In this document: in pieces, positions 26,163-35,107 of the stretch | Layout of the letters: every line of letters starts with the position of its first letter | How positions within the stretch are numbered: the first letter of the stretch is position 1 | From: Flavobacteriales bacterium UBA4422 | Lineage (GTDB): Bacteria > Bacteroidota > Bacteroidia > Flavobacteriales_G > Salibacteraceae | Reading direction: 5' to 3' | Assembly: GCA_002389645.1 (NCBI GenBank) | Contig: DGQE01000015.1 | Span: 62,001-126,000, forward strand | Length of the DNA stretch: 64,000 nucleotides | Notes under the pieces: generated by a model | What the model saw: only the letters and a program-made list of their open reading frames with translations | What the model was told of the DNA's origin: nothing | The model's database searches: none | Program-made: the position numbers and the translations under genes

Positions 26163-27272
26163 CTATTGCTTTTCTTCAGTGGTCAGCTTTCCTGCGCTCC
26201 ACATCAAGAAGGCTTCAAGAAACTTATCTAAATCTCCATTTAAAACGGAGTCGGCATCTGATGTCTCAGCACCGGTGCGCACATCTTTTACCATTTTATA
26301 CGGATGTAAGACGTAATTTCTAATCTGACTTCCCCACTCTATCTTCATCTTATTGGCTTCAATCTCAGCCTGCTTCGCACGCTTCTCTTCCAATTCCATT
26401 TCATACAATCGAGACTTCAAAAGTTGAATAGCTTTTTCTCGGTTTTGAAGCTGAGATCGTGATTCTGTATTTTCAATGATGATTCCAGAAGGCTTATGCC
26501 TCAAGCGCACACCTGTTTCAACTTTGTTTACGTTTTGCCCACCTGCTCCACCAGACCTGAAGGTGTCCCAATCGATGTCTGACGGGTTCACTTCAATTTC
26601 TATGCTATCATCTACCAACGGGTAAACATAGACCGAGACAAACGATGTATGGCGTTTTGCGTTGGAATCAAATGGTGATATGCGCACCAAACGATGCACG
26701 CCATTCTCTCCTTTTAAATATCCAAAAGCAAATTCTCCCGTGAATTGAAGGGTAACAGTTTTTACGCCCGCCACATCTCCAGCTTGATAATTCAACTCTG
26801 AAATCTTGTAGCCGTTCTTCTCGCCCCACATCATGTACATCCGCATGAGCATTGATGCCCAATCACAGCTTTCGGTTCCTCCAGCGCCAGCTGTGATTTG
26901 AAGCACTGCCTCTAAGCTATCTTCTTCAGCACCCAACAAGTTTTTCATCTCCAAGTCTTCTAAAAGCTTGCTGAGTTTCTCATATTGAGCATCAACTTCT
27001 GTTTGCTCAGCCTCACCTTCTTTTAAGAACTCGAACAAAACTTTTAAATCTTCTTGCGCTACGACCAGGGCATCGAAAGCCCTCGTCCACAATTTTTTCT
27101 TGTTGATTTGCTTTAATACTAATTCTGCAGCCTTTGGATCATCCCAAAAGTTTGGATCTTGCGTTTTCTGTTCTTCATCCTCAATCTGAGCCTTCTTATG
27201 GTCGATATCCAAGTAAGATTTTAGCGACTTCAGGCGCTCCTCAACTTGTTTGATATCATCTATCGTTGTCAT
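26163..27272 (-). CDS. prfB: Peptide chain release factor 2
   Basis: RF2 reads UGA and UAA stop codons and triggers peptide release. The recognition tripeptide SPF is at 199-201 and the catalytic GGQ at 244-246. The gene is one continuous frame of 369 codons. At the place where many bacteria have the autoregulatory UGA frameshift (around LKSYLDIDHKK, residues 17-27) the codons read straight through, TAC-TTG-GAT. A TACATTTG box lies only 4 bases upstream of the ATG, so the mRNA could be leaderless. Confidence 0.96.
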   Translation of the reverse strand: MTTIDDIKQVEERLKSLKSYLDIDHKKAQIEDEEQKTQDPNFWDDPKAAELVLKQINKKKLWTRAFDALVVAQEDLKVLFEFLKEGEAEQTEVDAQYEKLSKLLEDLEMKNLLGAEEDSLEAVLQITAGAGGTESCDWASMLMRMYMMWGEKNGYKISELNYQAGDVAGVKTVTLQFTGEFAFGYLKGENGVHRLVRISPFDSNAKRHTSFVSVYVYPLVDDSIEIEVNPSDIDWDTFRSGGAGGQNVNKVETGVRLRHKPSGIIIENTESRSQLQNREKAIQLLKSRLYEMELEEKRAKQAEIEANKMKIEWGSQIRNYVLHPYKMVKDVRTGAETSDADSVLNGDLDKFLEAFLMWSAGKLTTEEKQ

Positions 27273-27276
27273 AGAG

Positions 27277-27284
27277 CAAATGTA
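27277..27284 (-). promoter_or_regulatory. Candidate -7 promoter box (TACATTTG) of prfB
   Basis: Matches the Bacteroidetes TAnnTTTG -7 element. It ends 4 bases before the prfB ATG. I see no strong TTTG at the -33 position, so this is tentative. Confidence 0.4.
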
Positions 27285-27355
27285 CTTTTTGGCTTTGATT
27301 TCGAATCACATGTGCACAGAAGGTTTTCACCAATGAAAACTTTGTACTCAAGCCT

Positions 27356-27835
27356 TTATTGAGTATTGATATTGTCCAGCAATCCTTTAAACTCACTATA
27401 CTGAAAACCTTTTTGCAATAGGTAATTGACCACTTTCTGTTTTTTGGTCAATGGCTTTTCTGATGATAAGAGGTTGAGTTTCTTTTCAATGAGATGTTCT
27501 ATGGTTTGTGTGTACTCATCTTCATCTATTTCCGTAAGCGCTGTTTGAATCAATCGACTGTGAATTTGTCGTTGTTGCAATTCATATTTGATCTTTGCCT
27601 TTCCCCATCGCTTATTCCTAAAATATCCGCGTGCAAAACTTCGTGCAAAACGTTCTTCGTTGAGTAAACTCTCATCCATCATTTGCATCAACACTTGATC
27701 TACTTCCTTTTTCCACAACCCCATTCCATAAAGTTTATCCCTGACTTCTTTATGGCATCGATCACGGTAATTACAAAATGTCCGAGCCTTGATGATGGCC
27801 TCAGAAATTGATATCTTCTTTTGCGGGATGGACAT
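27356..27835 (-). CDS. recX: Regulatory protein RecX
   Basis: RecX binds RecA filaments and modulates recombination. The protein (159 residues) shows the three-helix repeats of the family: ARTFCNYRDRCHKEVRDKL, then LLNEERFARSFARGYFRNKRWGKAKIKYEL, and LTKKQKVVNYLLQKGFQYSEF. The FARxxxRxKRWGxxKIxxEL core is the most conserved. It is not adjacent to recA, which is common in this phylum. It is followed downstream by an 83-base gap before prfB on the same strand. Confidence 0.9.
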   Translation of the reverse strand: MSIPQKKISISEAIIKARTFCNYRDRCHKEVRDKLYGMGLWKKEVDQVLMQMMDESLLNEERFARSFARGYFRNKRWGKAKIKYELQQRQIHSRLIQTALTEIDEDEYTQTIEHLIEKKLNLLSSEKPLTKKQKVVNYLLQKGFQYSEFKGLLDNINTQ

Positions 27836-27934
27836 CTAACGAAGTTATGGAACTCGTCTGGGAAACTGCAGAGTTCTAGTTCATGAACAATTTGTCTTCC
27901 AATGGTGTAAGAAAAAAGAAAATCCACAAAACCA

Positions 27935-27962
27935 TAAAAAAGCCCCGCTGATGCGAGGCTTT
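27935..27962 (-). terminator. Terminator of the rng unit
   Basis: On the minus strand, AAAGCCUCGC pairs with GCGGGGCUUU around an AUCA loop and is followed by a U run. It begins 4 bases after the rng stop codon. The 27836-27935 stretch between it and recX shows no gene. Confidence 0.85.
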
Positions 27963-27965
27963 CAT

Positions 27966-29525
27966 TTAGAATAATATCTCTTTTCCTTCTTTGTCCAAAA
28001 ACTCATAATCGAGCATGGTAAGCGCATTTTTCGCTTCTACAGGAATCCATCGTTTGTAGCTTTTAAACCACTTTCGTTGGTAACCAAACATGTTCTTTTT
28101 GAGGTATGCCGCAACAAAGGGGTGTGCTGCAAGTGTTATGACCCCATCTTTATGATCTTCAAACAACGACTTTAAATTCGTTTCAATCTCATCAATAATG
28201 GTAATTGCTGCTTGCACTTCACCCGTACCATGACAAGTAGGACAAACTTCAGCAGTTTTTATCGCCATTTCTGGTCTCACACGTTGACGTGTAATTTCTA
28301 CTAGTCCGAATCTACTCACTGGCAGTACCTGGTGCTTAGCTCGATCAGCATTCATGAACTCTCTCAACTTGTTTAAGAGCACTTTTCTGTTTTCAGAACT
28401 GCGCATATCGATAAAATCGATTACTACTAATCCGCCCATATCACGCAAGCGCAATTGGCGCGCAACTTCTTCTGCAGCCTCAATGTTCACTTTAATGGCA
28501 CTGTTCTCTTGATTGGCTTCGCCTTTGGCGGTATTTCCACTATTCACGTCAATAACGTGCATAGCTTCAGTATGTTCTATGACTAAGTACGCACCCGTTT
28601 TCATGGTCACGTGCTTACCGAACAAGCTCTTAATCTGCTTTTCGATGCCAAAATGCTCCATAATATCCGTTTTGGCCTTATGGAGTTTTACAATCTTTTC
28701 GCTCTCAGGAGAGATGGTTTTTAAGTAATTACAGATGTCATTGTGCAATACATTGTCATCGGTAACAATTTGGTTGAACGAAGGACTTAACAAATCACGC
28801 AGTAGCACGTTTGTTCTATCGATTTCGCTCAAGACTTTCTTAGGAGGTTTGGTAGAGGTAAAATTTTGGAATGCCTCTTCCCAACGTTGCGTAAGATTAC
28901 GCAAATCAGCATCTAGTTCAGCCACCTTTTGCCCTTCAGCAACGGTGCGAACAATTACCCCACAATTCTTGGGTTTAATACTTGAAATCAATCTCCTGAG
29001 ACGGTCGCGCTCTTCGCGCTTCTTGATCTTCTGAGAAACAGAAATTTTATCTCCAAAAGGAACCAATACTACGAACCTTCCTGCAATACTGATCTCGCAT
29101 GTTAAGCGAGGTCCTTTTGTAGAAATCGGTTCTTTAGCAATTTGAACGAGCATGTAGCGATTAGGTTTTACAACCTGATCCATCTTACCGTTCTTGTCAA
29201 TGTCTGCTTCAAGCGTGAAACCCGTTAGATCTCCATTCTTCCGCTTGCCAGTTATTCCTTCAGAAATATATTTCTGCAACGATGAGGCCTGAGCCCCTAA
29301 ATCGTGGTAGTGTAGGAACGCGTCTTTCTCGTATCCTACATCAACAAAGGCTGCGTTTAGTCCTGGTACAATTCTCTTAATTCTACCTAAAAACAAATCA
29401 CCAACGTTAAAACCTTTATCAAGTTTTTCGTTGTGATATTCTACTAAGCCTTTGTCCTCTAGAAGAGCAATATTTACTTCACCATCCCCGGAGCGAATGA
29501 TCAATTCTTTGCTTTTATCACTCAC
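27966..29525 (-). CDS. rng: Ribonuclease G/E family protein
   Basis: Single-strand endoribonuclease for rRNA and mRNA processing. The N-terminal S1 domain (~35-130: VGDLFLGRIKRIVPGLNAAFVDVGYEKDAFL) precedes the RNase H-like and DNase I-like catalytic domain, with metal-binding aspartates in VIDVNSG (~322) and DFIDMRS (~370). The zinc-link CPTCHGTG is at ~430-437. 519 residues is RNase G-like, with no long RNase E scaffold tail. The downstream position in the mutY/HU/TPR/rng neighbourhood is conserved in Bacteroidetes. Confidence 0.95.
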   Translation of the reverse strand: MSDKSKELIIRSGDGEVNIALLEDKGLVEYHNEKLDKGFNVGDLFLGRIKRIVPGLNAAFVDVGYEKDAFLHYHDLGAQASSLQKYISEGITGKRKNGDLTGFTLEADIDKNGKMDQVVKPNRYMLVQIAKEPISTKGPRLTCEISIAGRFVVLVPFGDKISVSQKIKKREERDRLRRLISSIKPKNCGVIVRTVAEGQKVAELDADLRNLTQRWEEAFQNFTSTKPPKKVLSEIDRTNVLLRDLLSPSFNQIVTDDNVLHNDICNYLKTISPESEKIVKLHKAKTDIMEHFGIEKQIKSLFGKHVTMKTGAYLVIEHTEAMHVIDVNSGNTAKGEANQENSAIKVNIEAAEEVARQLRLRDMGGLVVIDFIDMRSSENRKVLLNKLREFMNADRAKHQVLPVSRFGLVEITRQRVRPEMAIKTAEVCPTCHGTGEVQAAITIIDEIETNLKSLFEDHKDGVITLAAHPFVAAYLKKNMFGYQRKWFKSYKRWIPVEAKNALTMLDYEFLDKEGKEILF

Positions 29526-29572
29526 TTTAAATTATTTTTAATTCAACCGGGGTCACAAATGTGAAGGAGAAA

Positions 29573-29665
29573 TTACTTCTTCTTCTTGTGACGATTCTTT
29601 CTTAGGCGCTTTTTACGCTTGTGAGTCGCCATCTTATGTCTCTTTCTTTTCTTACCGCTTGGCAT
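29573..29665 (-). CDS. Small highly basic protein, 30 residues
   Basis: A 30-codon frame, ATG to TAA. Nineteen residues are Lys or Arg, and the start is MPSGKKRKRHKMATHKRKKR. It lies between the TPR gene (4 bases away) and rng, all on the same strand. From memory, near-identical short basic proteins occur at this place across Bacteroidetes and are usually called hypothetical. The composition fits a ribosome- or RNA-binding peptide. It may correspond to a lineage-specific small ribosomal protein such as the bL38 described for Flavobacterium, but I cannot confirm that identity. Confidence 0.75.
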   Translation of the reverse strand: MPSGKKRKRHKMATHKRKKRLRKNRHKKKK

Positions 29666-29669
29666 AATA

Positions 29670-30155
29670 TTATGGTATTTGATTCAACATTATTTGAGCC
29701 TCATTTCTGAGCTCTTCATTATCTTTTTCACTATATAAAAAAGCTTCAAAGTGAGCTTTTGCTTCTACAGAGCGACCTAAATTAACTTTGGCTAAGCCAA
29801 GCCAATAATTCGACTCTGCAAAATCAGCATCAATGCTTTGAACTATTTCGAAGCGTTCAACTACTTTCTCCCATTGCCCCGTTTGAGCGGAAAACCTTCC
29901 TAAATTGAGCTGAGCTCTGAAGTTGGACGGGTTTTCTTCAGCGATTTGTCTTAAAAACAAAATCCCTTGCATTGGAGCTTCACTAGCAATCATGGCAAGC
30001 GCTGAATCAATCTGATTCTCAACCGATGGCGGTTCATTATTCTCAGCCAAATCTTCTGCTGACGAAACAATACCGCCCGAATGGCGCGGAGCAAAAAACA
30101 AAAGAACGATCAACACTAGTGTCGCACCAATGGCTATGTAGTGTTGTTTTTTCAA
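29670..30155 (-). CDS. Membrane-anchored tetratricopeptide repeat protein
   Basis: One N-terminal membrane helix (~6-22) is followed by an acidic linker and about three TPR units (FRAQLNLGRFSAQTGQWEKVVERFE, then ADFAESNYWLGLAKVNLGRSVEAKAHFEAFL). 161 residues. The gene starts directly after the HU stop codon with no gap, so it shares the HU transcript. Function is unknown; a scaffold facing the periplasm is likely from topology. Confidence 0.82.
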   Translation of the reverse strand: MKKQHYIAIGATLVLIVLLFFAPRHSGGIVSSAEDLAENNEPPSVENQIDSALAMIASEAPMQGILFLRQIAEENPSNFRAQLNLGRFSAQTGQWEKVVERFEIVQSIDADFAESNYWLGLAKVNLGRSVEAKAHFEAFLYSEKDNEELRNEAQIMLNQIP

Positions 30156-30446
30156 TTACTTCACCTTCACATTCTTCTTCACCTTGTCAACAAAAGTTTT
30201 TGCTGGTTTGAATGAAGGAATATTGTGAGCAGGAATAATAATCGTAGTGTTTTTAGAAATGTTTCTTCCCGTTTTTTCCGCTCTTTCTTTTACGATGAAG
30301 CTTCCAAATCCTCTTAAATAAACATTCTCACCCCTTGCTAATGAGTTCTTTACACTATTCATAAACGCTTCAACCGTGGTTAAAACCTCCATCTTATCTA
30401 CTCCTGTCTTATCCGCAATCTCCGATACAATTTCAGCCTTCGTCAT
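30156..30446 (-). CDS. HU/IHF family DNA-binding protein
   Basis: Nucleoid-associated dimeric DNA-bending protein of 96 residues. The family features are the N-terminal helices (MTKAEIVSEIADKTG), the GFGSF turn (~46-50), the beta-arm region GRNISKNTTIIIPAHNIPSFKPAK, and a basic C-terminus. It is the first gene of a minus-strand unit (HU, TPR, small basic protein, rng) and is divergent from mutY. A good candidate promoter lies upstream. Confidence 0.95.
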   Translation of the reverse strand: MTKAEIVSEIADKTGVDKMEVLTTVEAFMNSVKNSLARGENVYLRGFGSFIVKERAEKTGRNISKNTTIIIPAHNIPSFKPAKTFVDKVKKNVKVK

Positions 30447-30508
30447 TTTTAATCCTAATTATAAACTTTTGATATTCAGTGAATTTACCTATTTCTAAAA
30501 ACGGGCTG

Positions 30509-30538
30509 CAAATATAGAATCATTTTAATACTCTGAAA
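30509..30538 (-). promoter_or_regulatory. Candidate Bacteroidetes-type promoter for the HU-rng unit
   Basis: TATATTTG (30509-30516, minus strand) fits the -7 consensus TAnnTTTG. An 18-base spacer separates it from TTTC (30535-30538), one base off the -33 TTTG. It lies 63 bases before the HU start. Confidence 0.5.
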
Positions 30539-30563
30539 GCCAATCGAAAAGTATTTTCGCTGA

Positions 30564-31622
30564 ATGATTGAAGTAGTGAGAAAAGGGCTGCAAAGCTGGT
30601 ATGAACAGCATAAACGCACACTTCCTTGGAGATCAAAGCCAGAACCATATTATGTCTGGCTATCTGAAGTTATACTTCAGCAAACGCGCGTAGACCAAGG
30701 CCTTTCCTATTTTAACACGTTCATTAAAACATACCCTTCCATTCAAGATCTCGCAGCAGCAGAATTAGACGATGTTTTGAAGCTATGGCAAGGGTTAGGC
30801 TATTACAGCAGAGCAAGAAACTTGCATTTTGCCGCCAATCAAGTAATCACGGATTTCAACGGCATATTCCCAGAAAACTACGAAGATATATTAAGCCTAA
30901 AAGGAGTTGGCTCCTACACTGCTGCTGCCATCGCTTCCATCGCATTTAACCAACCAAAAGCAGTTGTTGACGGAAATGTAATTCGCGTTATTTCTAGGCT
31001 GTTTGATATTACAGCATCAGTGAATCATACCTCAACAATTAAAGAAATCCAAGCATTAGCAGATGAATTAATGGACATTAACAACCCATCATCTCACAAT
31101 CAATCGATGATGGAATTTGGAGCATTACAGTGCACGCCAAAAAATCCAAAATGTGAGGTATGTCCACTAGAGACATCGTGTTTGGCAAAAACAAACGGCC
31201 ATGTTTCTATGATTCCTTTAAAAGACAAAAAGGTCAAAAGAAGGACTCGATACTTCAACTACATTATTGCACATTACGAGGATAAGTTAGTGATATCTCA
31301 AAGAGGAACTGATGATATCTGGGGTGGTTTATTTGAATTTCTACTGATAGAAAATTCCTCTAGCAACATTTTAACTCCTTCTGAAATTGAAGGACTACTT
31401 CCAATATCAGTCAAGAGTGTTGGCAAAATCAACGCAGAAAAGAAACATGTGCTAAGTCATCAAGACATTTACGCCAATTTCTATCATATAGAAATTAATC
31501 CTGTAAAGGATGATAAATTAAACATTGTGGCGTTAGACGATCTTCATACGTTTGCCCTTCCAAGATTGATTGACCGCTATCTTGAAAATCACGAGGTGAT
31601 TTCAGGTGAAAAGCGGCATTAA
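30564..31622 (+). CDS. mutY: A/G-specific adenine glycosylase MutY
   Basis: Removes adenine mispaired with 8-oxoguanine. The helix-hairpin-helix (LKGVGSYTAAAIASIAF) and catalytic aspartate (VVDGNVIRV) lie in the first 140 residues. The [4Fe-4S] cluster cysteines follow the C-x6-C-x2-C-x5-C pattern (CTPKNPKCEVCPLETSC, ~189-205). A NUDIX-like recognition domain fills residues ~225-350. The early QQTRVDQGLSYFNTF motif is typical. Length is 352. Confidence 0.96.
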   Translation: MIEVVRKGLQSWYEQHKRTLPWRSKPEPYYVWLSEVILQQTRVDQGLSYFNTFIKTYPSIQDLAAAELDDVLKLWQGLGYYSRARNLHFAANQVITDFNGIFPENYEDILSLKGVGSYTAAAIASIAFNQPKAVVDGNVIRVISRLFDITASVNHTSTIKEIQALADELMDINNPSSHNQSMMEFGALQCTPKNPKCEVCPLETSCLAKTNGHVSMIPLKDKKVKRRTRYFNYIIAHYEDKLVISQRGTDDIWGGLFEFLLIENSSSNILTPSEIEGLLPISVKSVGKINAEKKHVLSHQDIYANFYHIEINPVKDDKLNIVALDDLHTFALPRLIDRYLENHEVISGEKRH

Positions 31623-31653
31623 TTTTTAAGTTTGTTTAAATAGAAGAAACGTT

Positions 31654-32115
31654 ATGGCAGGAAGTGTGAATAAAGTGATTTTGATCGGAAACTTAGGAGC
31701 CGATCCTGAAGTAAGAAGCTTAACAAGTGGTGCTAAAGTTGCCCGATTGCGTATTGCTACATCAGAATCATACACCAATAAAGAAGGTGAGCGCGTAACA
31801 AACACAGAATGGCATTCAGTCAATCTTTGGAGAGGTTTGGCCGATATCGCAGAAAAATATTTAACCAAAGGAGGCTCTGTTTACATTGAAGGAAGACTAA
31901 GGACCCGAAGCTATGACGATAAAGATGGCGTGACTCGATATGTCACTGAAATTGAAGGCGATAATATGACTATGCTGGGCAGCAGAGGTGACTCTAACAA
32001 TTCTGGCGGTGGTAACAATTTTAGCGCACAGCAGAGTGCTCCTGAGCCAAAACCTTCAAAAGCGCAGCCGAAAGCCGCTGAAGCTAATGAAGATGAAGAT
32101 GATCTTCCATTCTAA
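31654..32115 (+). CDS. ssb: Single-stranded DNA-binding protein
   Basis: The OB-fold begins SVNKVILIGNLGADPEVR and includes NTEWHSVNLWRGLADIAEKYLTKGGSVYIEGRLRTRSY. A glycine/asparagine-rich linker then leads to the acidic tip DEDDLPF, the docking site for partner proteins. 153 residues. The order mutY-ssb-gldE-gldD is conserved in gliding Bacteroidetes. Confidence 0.97.
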   Translation: MAGSVNKVILIGNLGADPEVRSLTSGAKVARLRIATSESYTNKEGERVTNTEWHSVNLWRGLADIAEKYLTKGGSVYIEGRLRTRSYDDKDGVTRYVTEIEGDNMTMLGSRGDSNNSGGGNNFSAQQSAPEPKPSKAQPKAAEANEDEDDLPF

Positions 32116-32130
32116 CTAATATCGAGCCCA

Positions 32131-33471
32131 TTGGACCCCGGTGAACCTTATTCGAGTATTTATTTAGACATCCTTCTTCCTTGGAACTACAATGTTCTAT
32201 TTGGCATCATTTTGATGCTGATTTTACTGGTACTTTCTGCATTAATTAGTGGGTCTGAGGTCGCCTATTATTCGCTTTCACCCCAAGACAAAAAAACACT
32301 TGAAGAAGATTCCTCAAAAGCTTCTCAGCGTGTTCTTGAGTTGTTGAAGAAGCCAAAAACACTGCTTGCCACCATTTTAATCGGCAATAATTTGGTTAAT
32401 GTAGCCATCATCATTTTGTCTTCATTGTTAATGCGTATGCTTTTCAATTTCGAAGACCGCGAGATATTGGCATTCATCATACAAGTAGTTGCTGTCACTT
32501 TGATAATTTTATTGGTAGGTGAGATTTCACCCAAAGTTTATGCTACGAAAAACGCTCTTCGTTTGGCGACAATCATGGGAAGTGCTCTTACAGTGATGAG
32601 TAAATTATTCTATCCCCTAGCTCGAGTGTTAGTGGTGAGCACCAGAAAAATTGACCAACGAGCCAAGGAGCACAACGATTCAGGAAACCTGATAACTGCG
32701 GATGAATTGAATCATGCACTTGAGTTAACTACAGACAACACAACGGGTGAAGATGAGAAACGCATATTAAGCGGAATTGTGAAGTTCGGATCAACGGAGG
32801 TTAGACAGGTTATGACTCCTAGGATTGATGTGATTTGCTTTGATTTAAACACCAGTTTCAAAGAACTTCAAAATCATATTGTTGAACACGGCTATTCGCG
32901 TATACCTATTTATGAAGAGTCATTTGATAAGGTTGTGGGAATTCTATATGTAAAAGACTTATTGAATCACCTTCACGCACCTGATGATTTTGATTGGAAA
33001 CCCTTGATGCGCCCCCCATCATTCGTTACAGAAAACAAAAAACTAGACGACCTTTTGAGAGAATTTCAAGACGATAAGAATCATATGGCTGTTGTGGTTG
33101 ATGAATATGGCGGTAGTTCAGGATTGATAACACTCGAAGACATTATTGAAGAAATAGTTGGAGAAATCAGCGATGAATTTGATGATGAAGACATTATTTA
33201 CACCAAAGTTGACGACCAGAATTACGTGTTCGAAGGAAAAGCTGCGCTGATAGACGTCTATCGAGTGTTGGAGATTTCAGGTGAAAAATTTGAATCTGCC
33301 AAAGGAGATAGCGATAGTCTAGCTGGATTCATTCTTGAATTGACTGGAAAAATTCCACAGAAAAACGAGCGGATCAGATTCGAAAACTTCCTTTTCACTA
33401 TTGAAGCGGCAGACAAAAGGAGAGTGAAACGCGTTAAGGTTACCATCAACCATGAAGAAGAAGGCAAATGA
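32131..33471 (+). CDS. gldE: Gliding motility-associated protein GldE (CNNM/CBS domain)
   Basis: An HlyC/CorC-type membrane protein required for, or supporting, gliding and T9SS function with GldD. N-terminal CNNM transmembrane domain (residues ~20-190, with SALISGSEVAYYSL), two CBS domains (~205-330; VMTPRIDVICFD, then HMAVVVDEYGGSSGLITLEDIIEEIVGEI), and a C-terminal CorC_HlyC domain. TTG at 32131 is the likely start (MDPGEPY); no ATG fits better. It ends in an ATGA overlap with gldD. Confidence 0.9.
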   Translation: MDPGEPYSSIYLDILLPWNYNVLFGIILMLILLVLSALISGSEVAYYSLSPQDKKTLEEDSSKASQRVLELLKKPKTLLATILIGNNLVNVAIIILSSLLMRMLFNFEDREILAFIIQVVAVTLIILLVGEISPKVYATKNALRLATIMGSALTVMSKLFYPLARVLVVSTRKIDQRAKEHNDSGNLITADELNHALELTTDNTTGEDEKRILSGIVKFGSTEVRQVMTPRIDVICFDLNTSFKELQNHIVEHGYSRIPIYEESFDKVVGILYVKDLLNHLHAPDDFDWKPLMRPPSFVTENKKLDDLLREFQDDKNHMAVVVDEYGGSSGLITLEDIIEEIVGEISDEFDDEDIIYTKVDDQNYVFEGKAALIDVYRVLEISGEKFESAKGDSDSLAGFILELTGKIPQKNERIRFENFLFTIEAADKRRVKRVKVTINHEEEGK

Positions 33472-34061
33472 AAAATACGCTTATCTTTTCGTTGATTGTA
33501 TTTGTTGGGATAACAGCAGCGTGCGAAAGCGATTTCACACCAAAGCCGAAAGCATATGCTCGTATTGAACTTCCAGAACCTATCTATCAGCCAACGGATG
33601 GAGAAAATTGGAATTGCCCCTACTCCTTTGAGTTTTCAACCCTAAGCTTCATTACGCTCGAGCCGCGGTATAAGGACAGCATTTGTTGGTATAATCTATA
33701 TTACCCGAAGTACAGAGCAACTGTTCATCTGACATACTCGGACATCAATGAAAATCTTACAAAGCACATCGAGGAAAGCCGAAAGCTAGCAATGAAGCAC
33801 ATTGGAAAGGCATCACAAATAGAAGAAATTCTTATTGAAAACGATCCTAATCGTGTTTTTGGATTAGTCTATGATTTCTCAGGAGAAACAGCATCAGACA
33901 TGCAGTTTTTTCTCACGGACAGTACAAACCACTTTCTGAGAGGAGCGCTTTATTTTAATGTCTCTCCAAATAAAGACAGCTTAGCTCCTGTAATTTCTTA
34001 CATCAAAGAAGATGTGCAACATCTCGTAAGCAGCCTTAGCTGGACGCCAAACGATAGTTAG
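33468..34061 (+). CDS. gldD: Gliding motility lipoprotein GldD
   Basis: Lipoprotein signal with lipobox (VGITAAC, cysteine ~19). The family pattern is visible: the proline-rich start PKPKAYARIELPEPIYQP, the middle RYKDSICWYNLYYPKYRATVHLTYS, and ESRKLAMKHIGKASQI. 197 residues. GldD is needed for gliding and T9SS in Flavobacterium. It is translationally coupled to gldE, and its last 26 bases overlap the convergent ctaA. Confidence 0.93.
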   Translation: MKNTLIFSLIVFVGITAACESDFTPKPKAYARIELPEPIYQPTDGENWNCPYSFEFSTLSFITLEPRYKDSICWYNLYYPKYRATVHLTYSDINENLTKHIEESRKLAMKHIGKASQIEEILIENDPNRVFGLVYDFSGETASDMQFFLTDSTNHFLRGALYFNVSPNKDSLAPVISYIKEDVQHLVSSLSWTPNDS

Positions 34062-35064
34062 CAGAATATATCAGCGAAACGTGAGCCAGTAATACTATCA
34101 AAGCAAACACTTGATGGATAACGCCCATATAAATTGGCACTTCCATTAATAGCGTGATCACGCCCAACGCAAATTGAAAGAAGACCGCCAAAGAGGCTAT
34201 ACGTGCTGCCTTTTTGAGACTTTCTTCCCATAGAGCACTCTTGTACAGTATCCACCCTGAAAACAGTACAACAACCAATCCTAATGTGCGGTGCACGAAC
34301 TGAACACCAGATCGACCTTCAAAGAAATTGTCAATAAACGGTTCTAACGCCAGAGCAGCCGGAGCAATAATATCACCATCCATTAAAGGCCATGTGTTAT
34401 GTATCCAACCTGCGCGCAGTCCGGCAACAAAAGCACCATAAATAATTTGCAAAAACACCAACCCAGTGATTATGATGGCCGTTTTTCTTTCCGGTAAAAT
34501 GGATAGTTCTTCCTGATTAAAATTTTTGTAACGCATGGTTACCCAATAAATGTAGCTGCACGCTATAAACGCAGTAGAAAGATGAGCGGCCAATCTGAAA
34601 TGACTTACTCTGGGAACGTCTATTAGTCCGCTTTTCACCATGAACCAGCCTAGTAATGCTTGGAAAGCACCCAATCCAAGAATGATGAAAAAATGCTTAT
34701 ACATGGATTTGGGTATCCACTTTTTGACGAGAAAGAAAATGAATGGAAAAATGAACACAAGACCTATAAGTCGACCGAACATCCGATGAATGTATTCCCA
34801 CCAATAAATTGATTTGAATTCTTCCACCTCAAAATAAGCATGTACTTCTTTGTACTCTGGTGATTCCTGGTATTTAGCAAACTCAGATTCCCATGCTTCA
34901 TCTGTAGTTGGTGGCAATGAACCTGAAAAACTCCAATGTGTCATTGATAATCCAGAATGCGTTAGCCTGGTTACACCTCCGATAACTACCATTCCAAGCA
35001 CCATCGCAATTCCTAAATACAACCAATAAATAACCAATCTTTTAGGAACAAACTGATCTTCCAT
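34036..35064 (-). CDS. ctaA: Heme A synthase (COX15/CtaA)
   Basis: Oxidises heme O to heme A for aa3-type cytochrome oxidase in the inner membrane. 342 residues with about eight helices. Family motifs are GGVTRLTHSGLSMTHW (~25-40), EYIHRMFGRLIGL with the heme-ligand histidine (~90-102), an internal histidine in RVSHFRLAAHLSTAF, and FVHRTLGLVVVLF. The convergent 26-base overlap with gldD is unusual but both ends look intact. Confidence 0.95.
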   Translation of the reverse strand: MEDQFVPKRLVIYWLYLGIAMVLGMVVIGGVTRLTHSGLSMTHWSFSGSLPPTTDEAWESEFAKYQESPEYKEVHAYFEVEEFKSIYWWEYIHRMFGRLIGLVFIFPFIFFLVKKWIPKSMYKHFFIILGLGAFQALLGWFMVKSGLIDVPRVSHFRLAAHLSTAFIACSYIYWVTMRYKNFNQEELSILPERKTAIIITGLVFLQIIYGAFVAGLRAGWIHNTWPLMDGDIIAPAALALEPFIDNFFEGRSGVQFVHRTLGLVVVLFSGWILYKSALWEESLKKAARIASLAVFFQFALGVITLLMEVPIYMGVIHQVFALIVLLAHVSLIYSANYRLASS

Positions 35065-35107
35065 CTAATAGAACTTTGAGAGTATAACACGGATCAAGGG
35101 AATTTGC

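Noticed and set aside
28513..29034. Open frames on the plus strand opposite rng
   Set aside because: They are antisense shadows of a clear RNase G coding region, with no start context or protein-like motifs.
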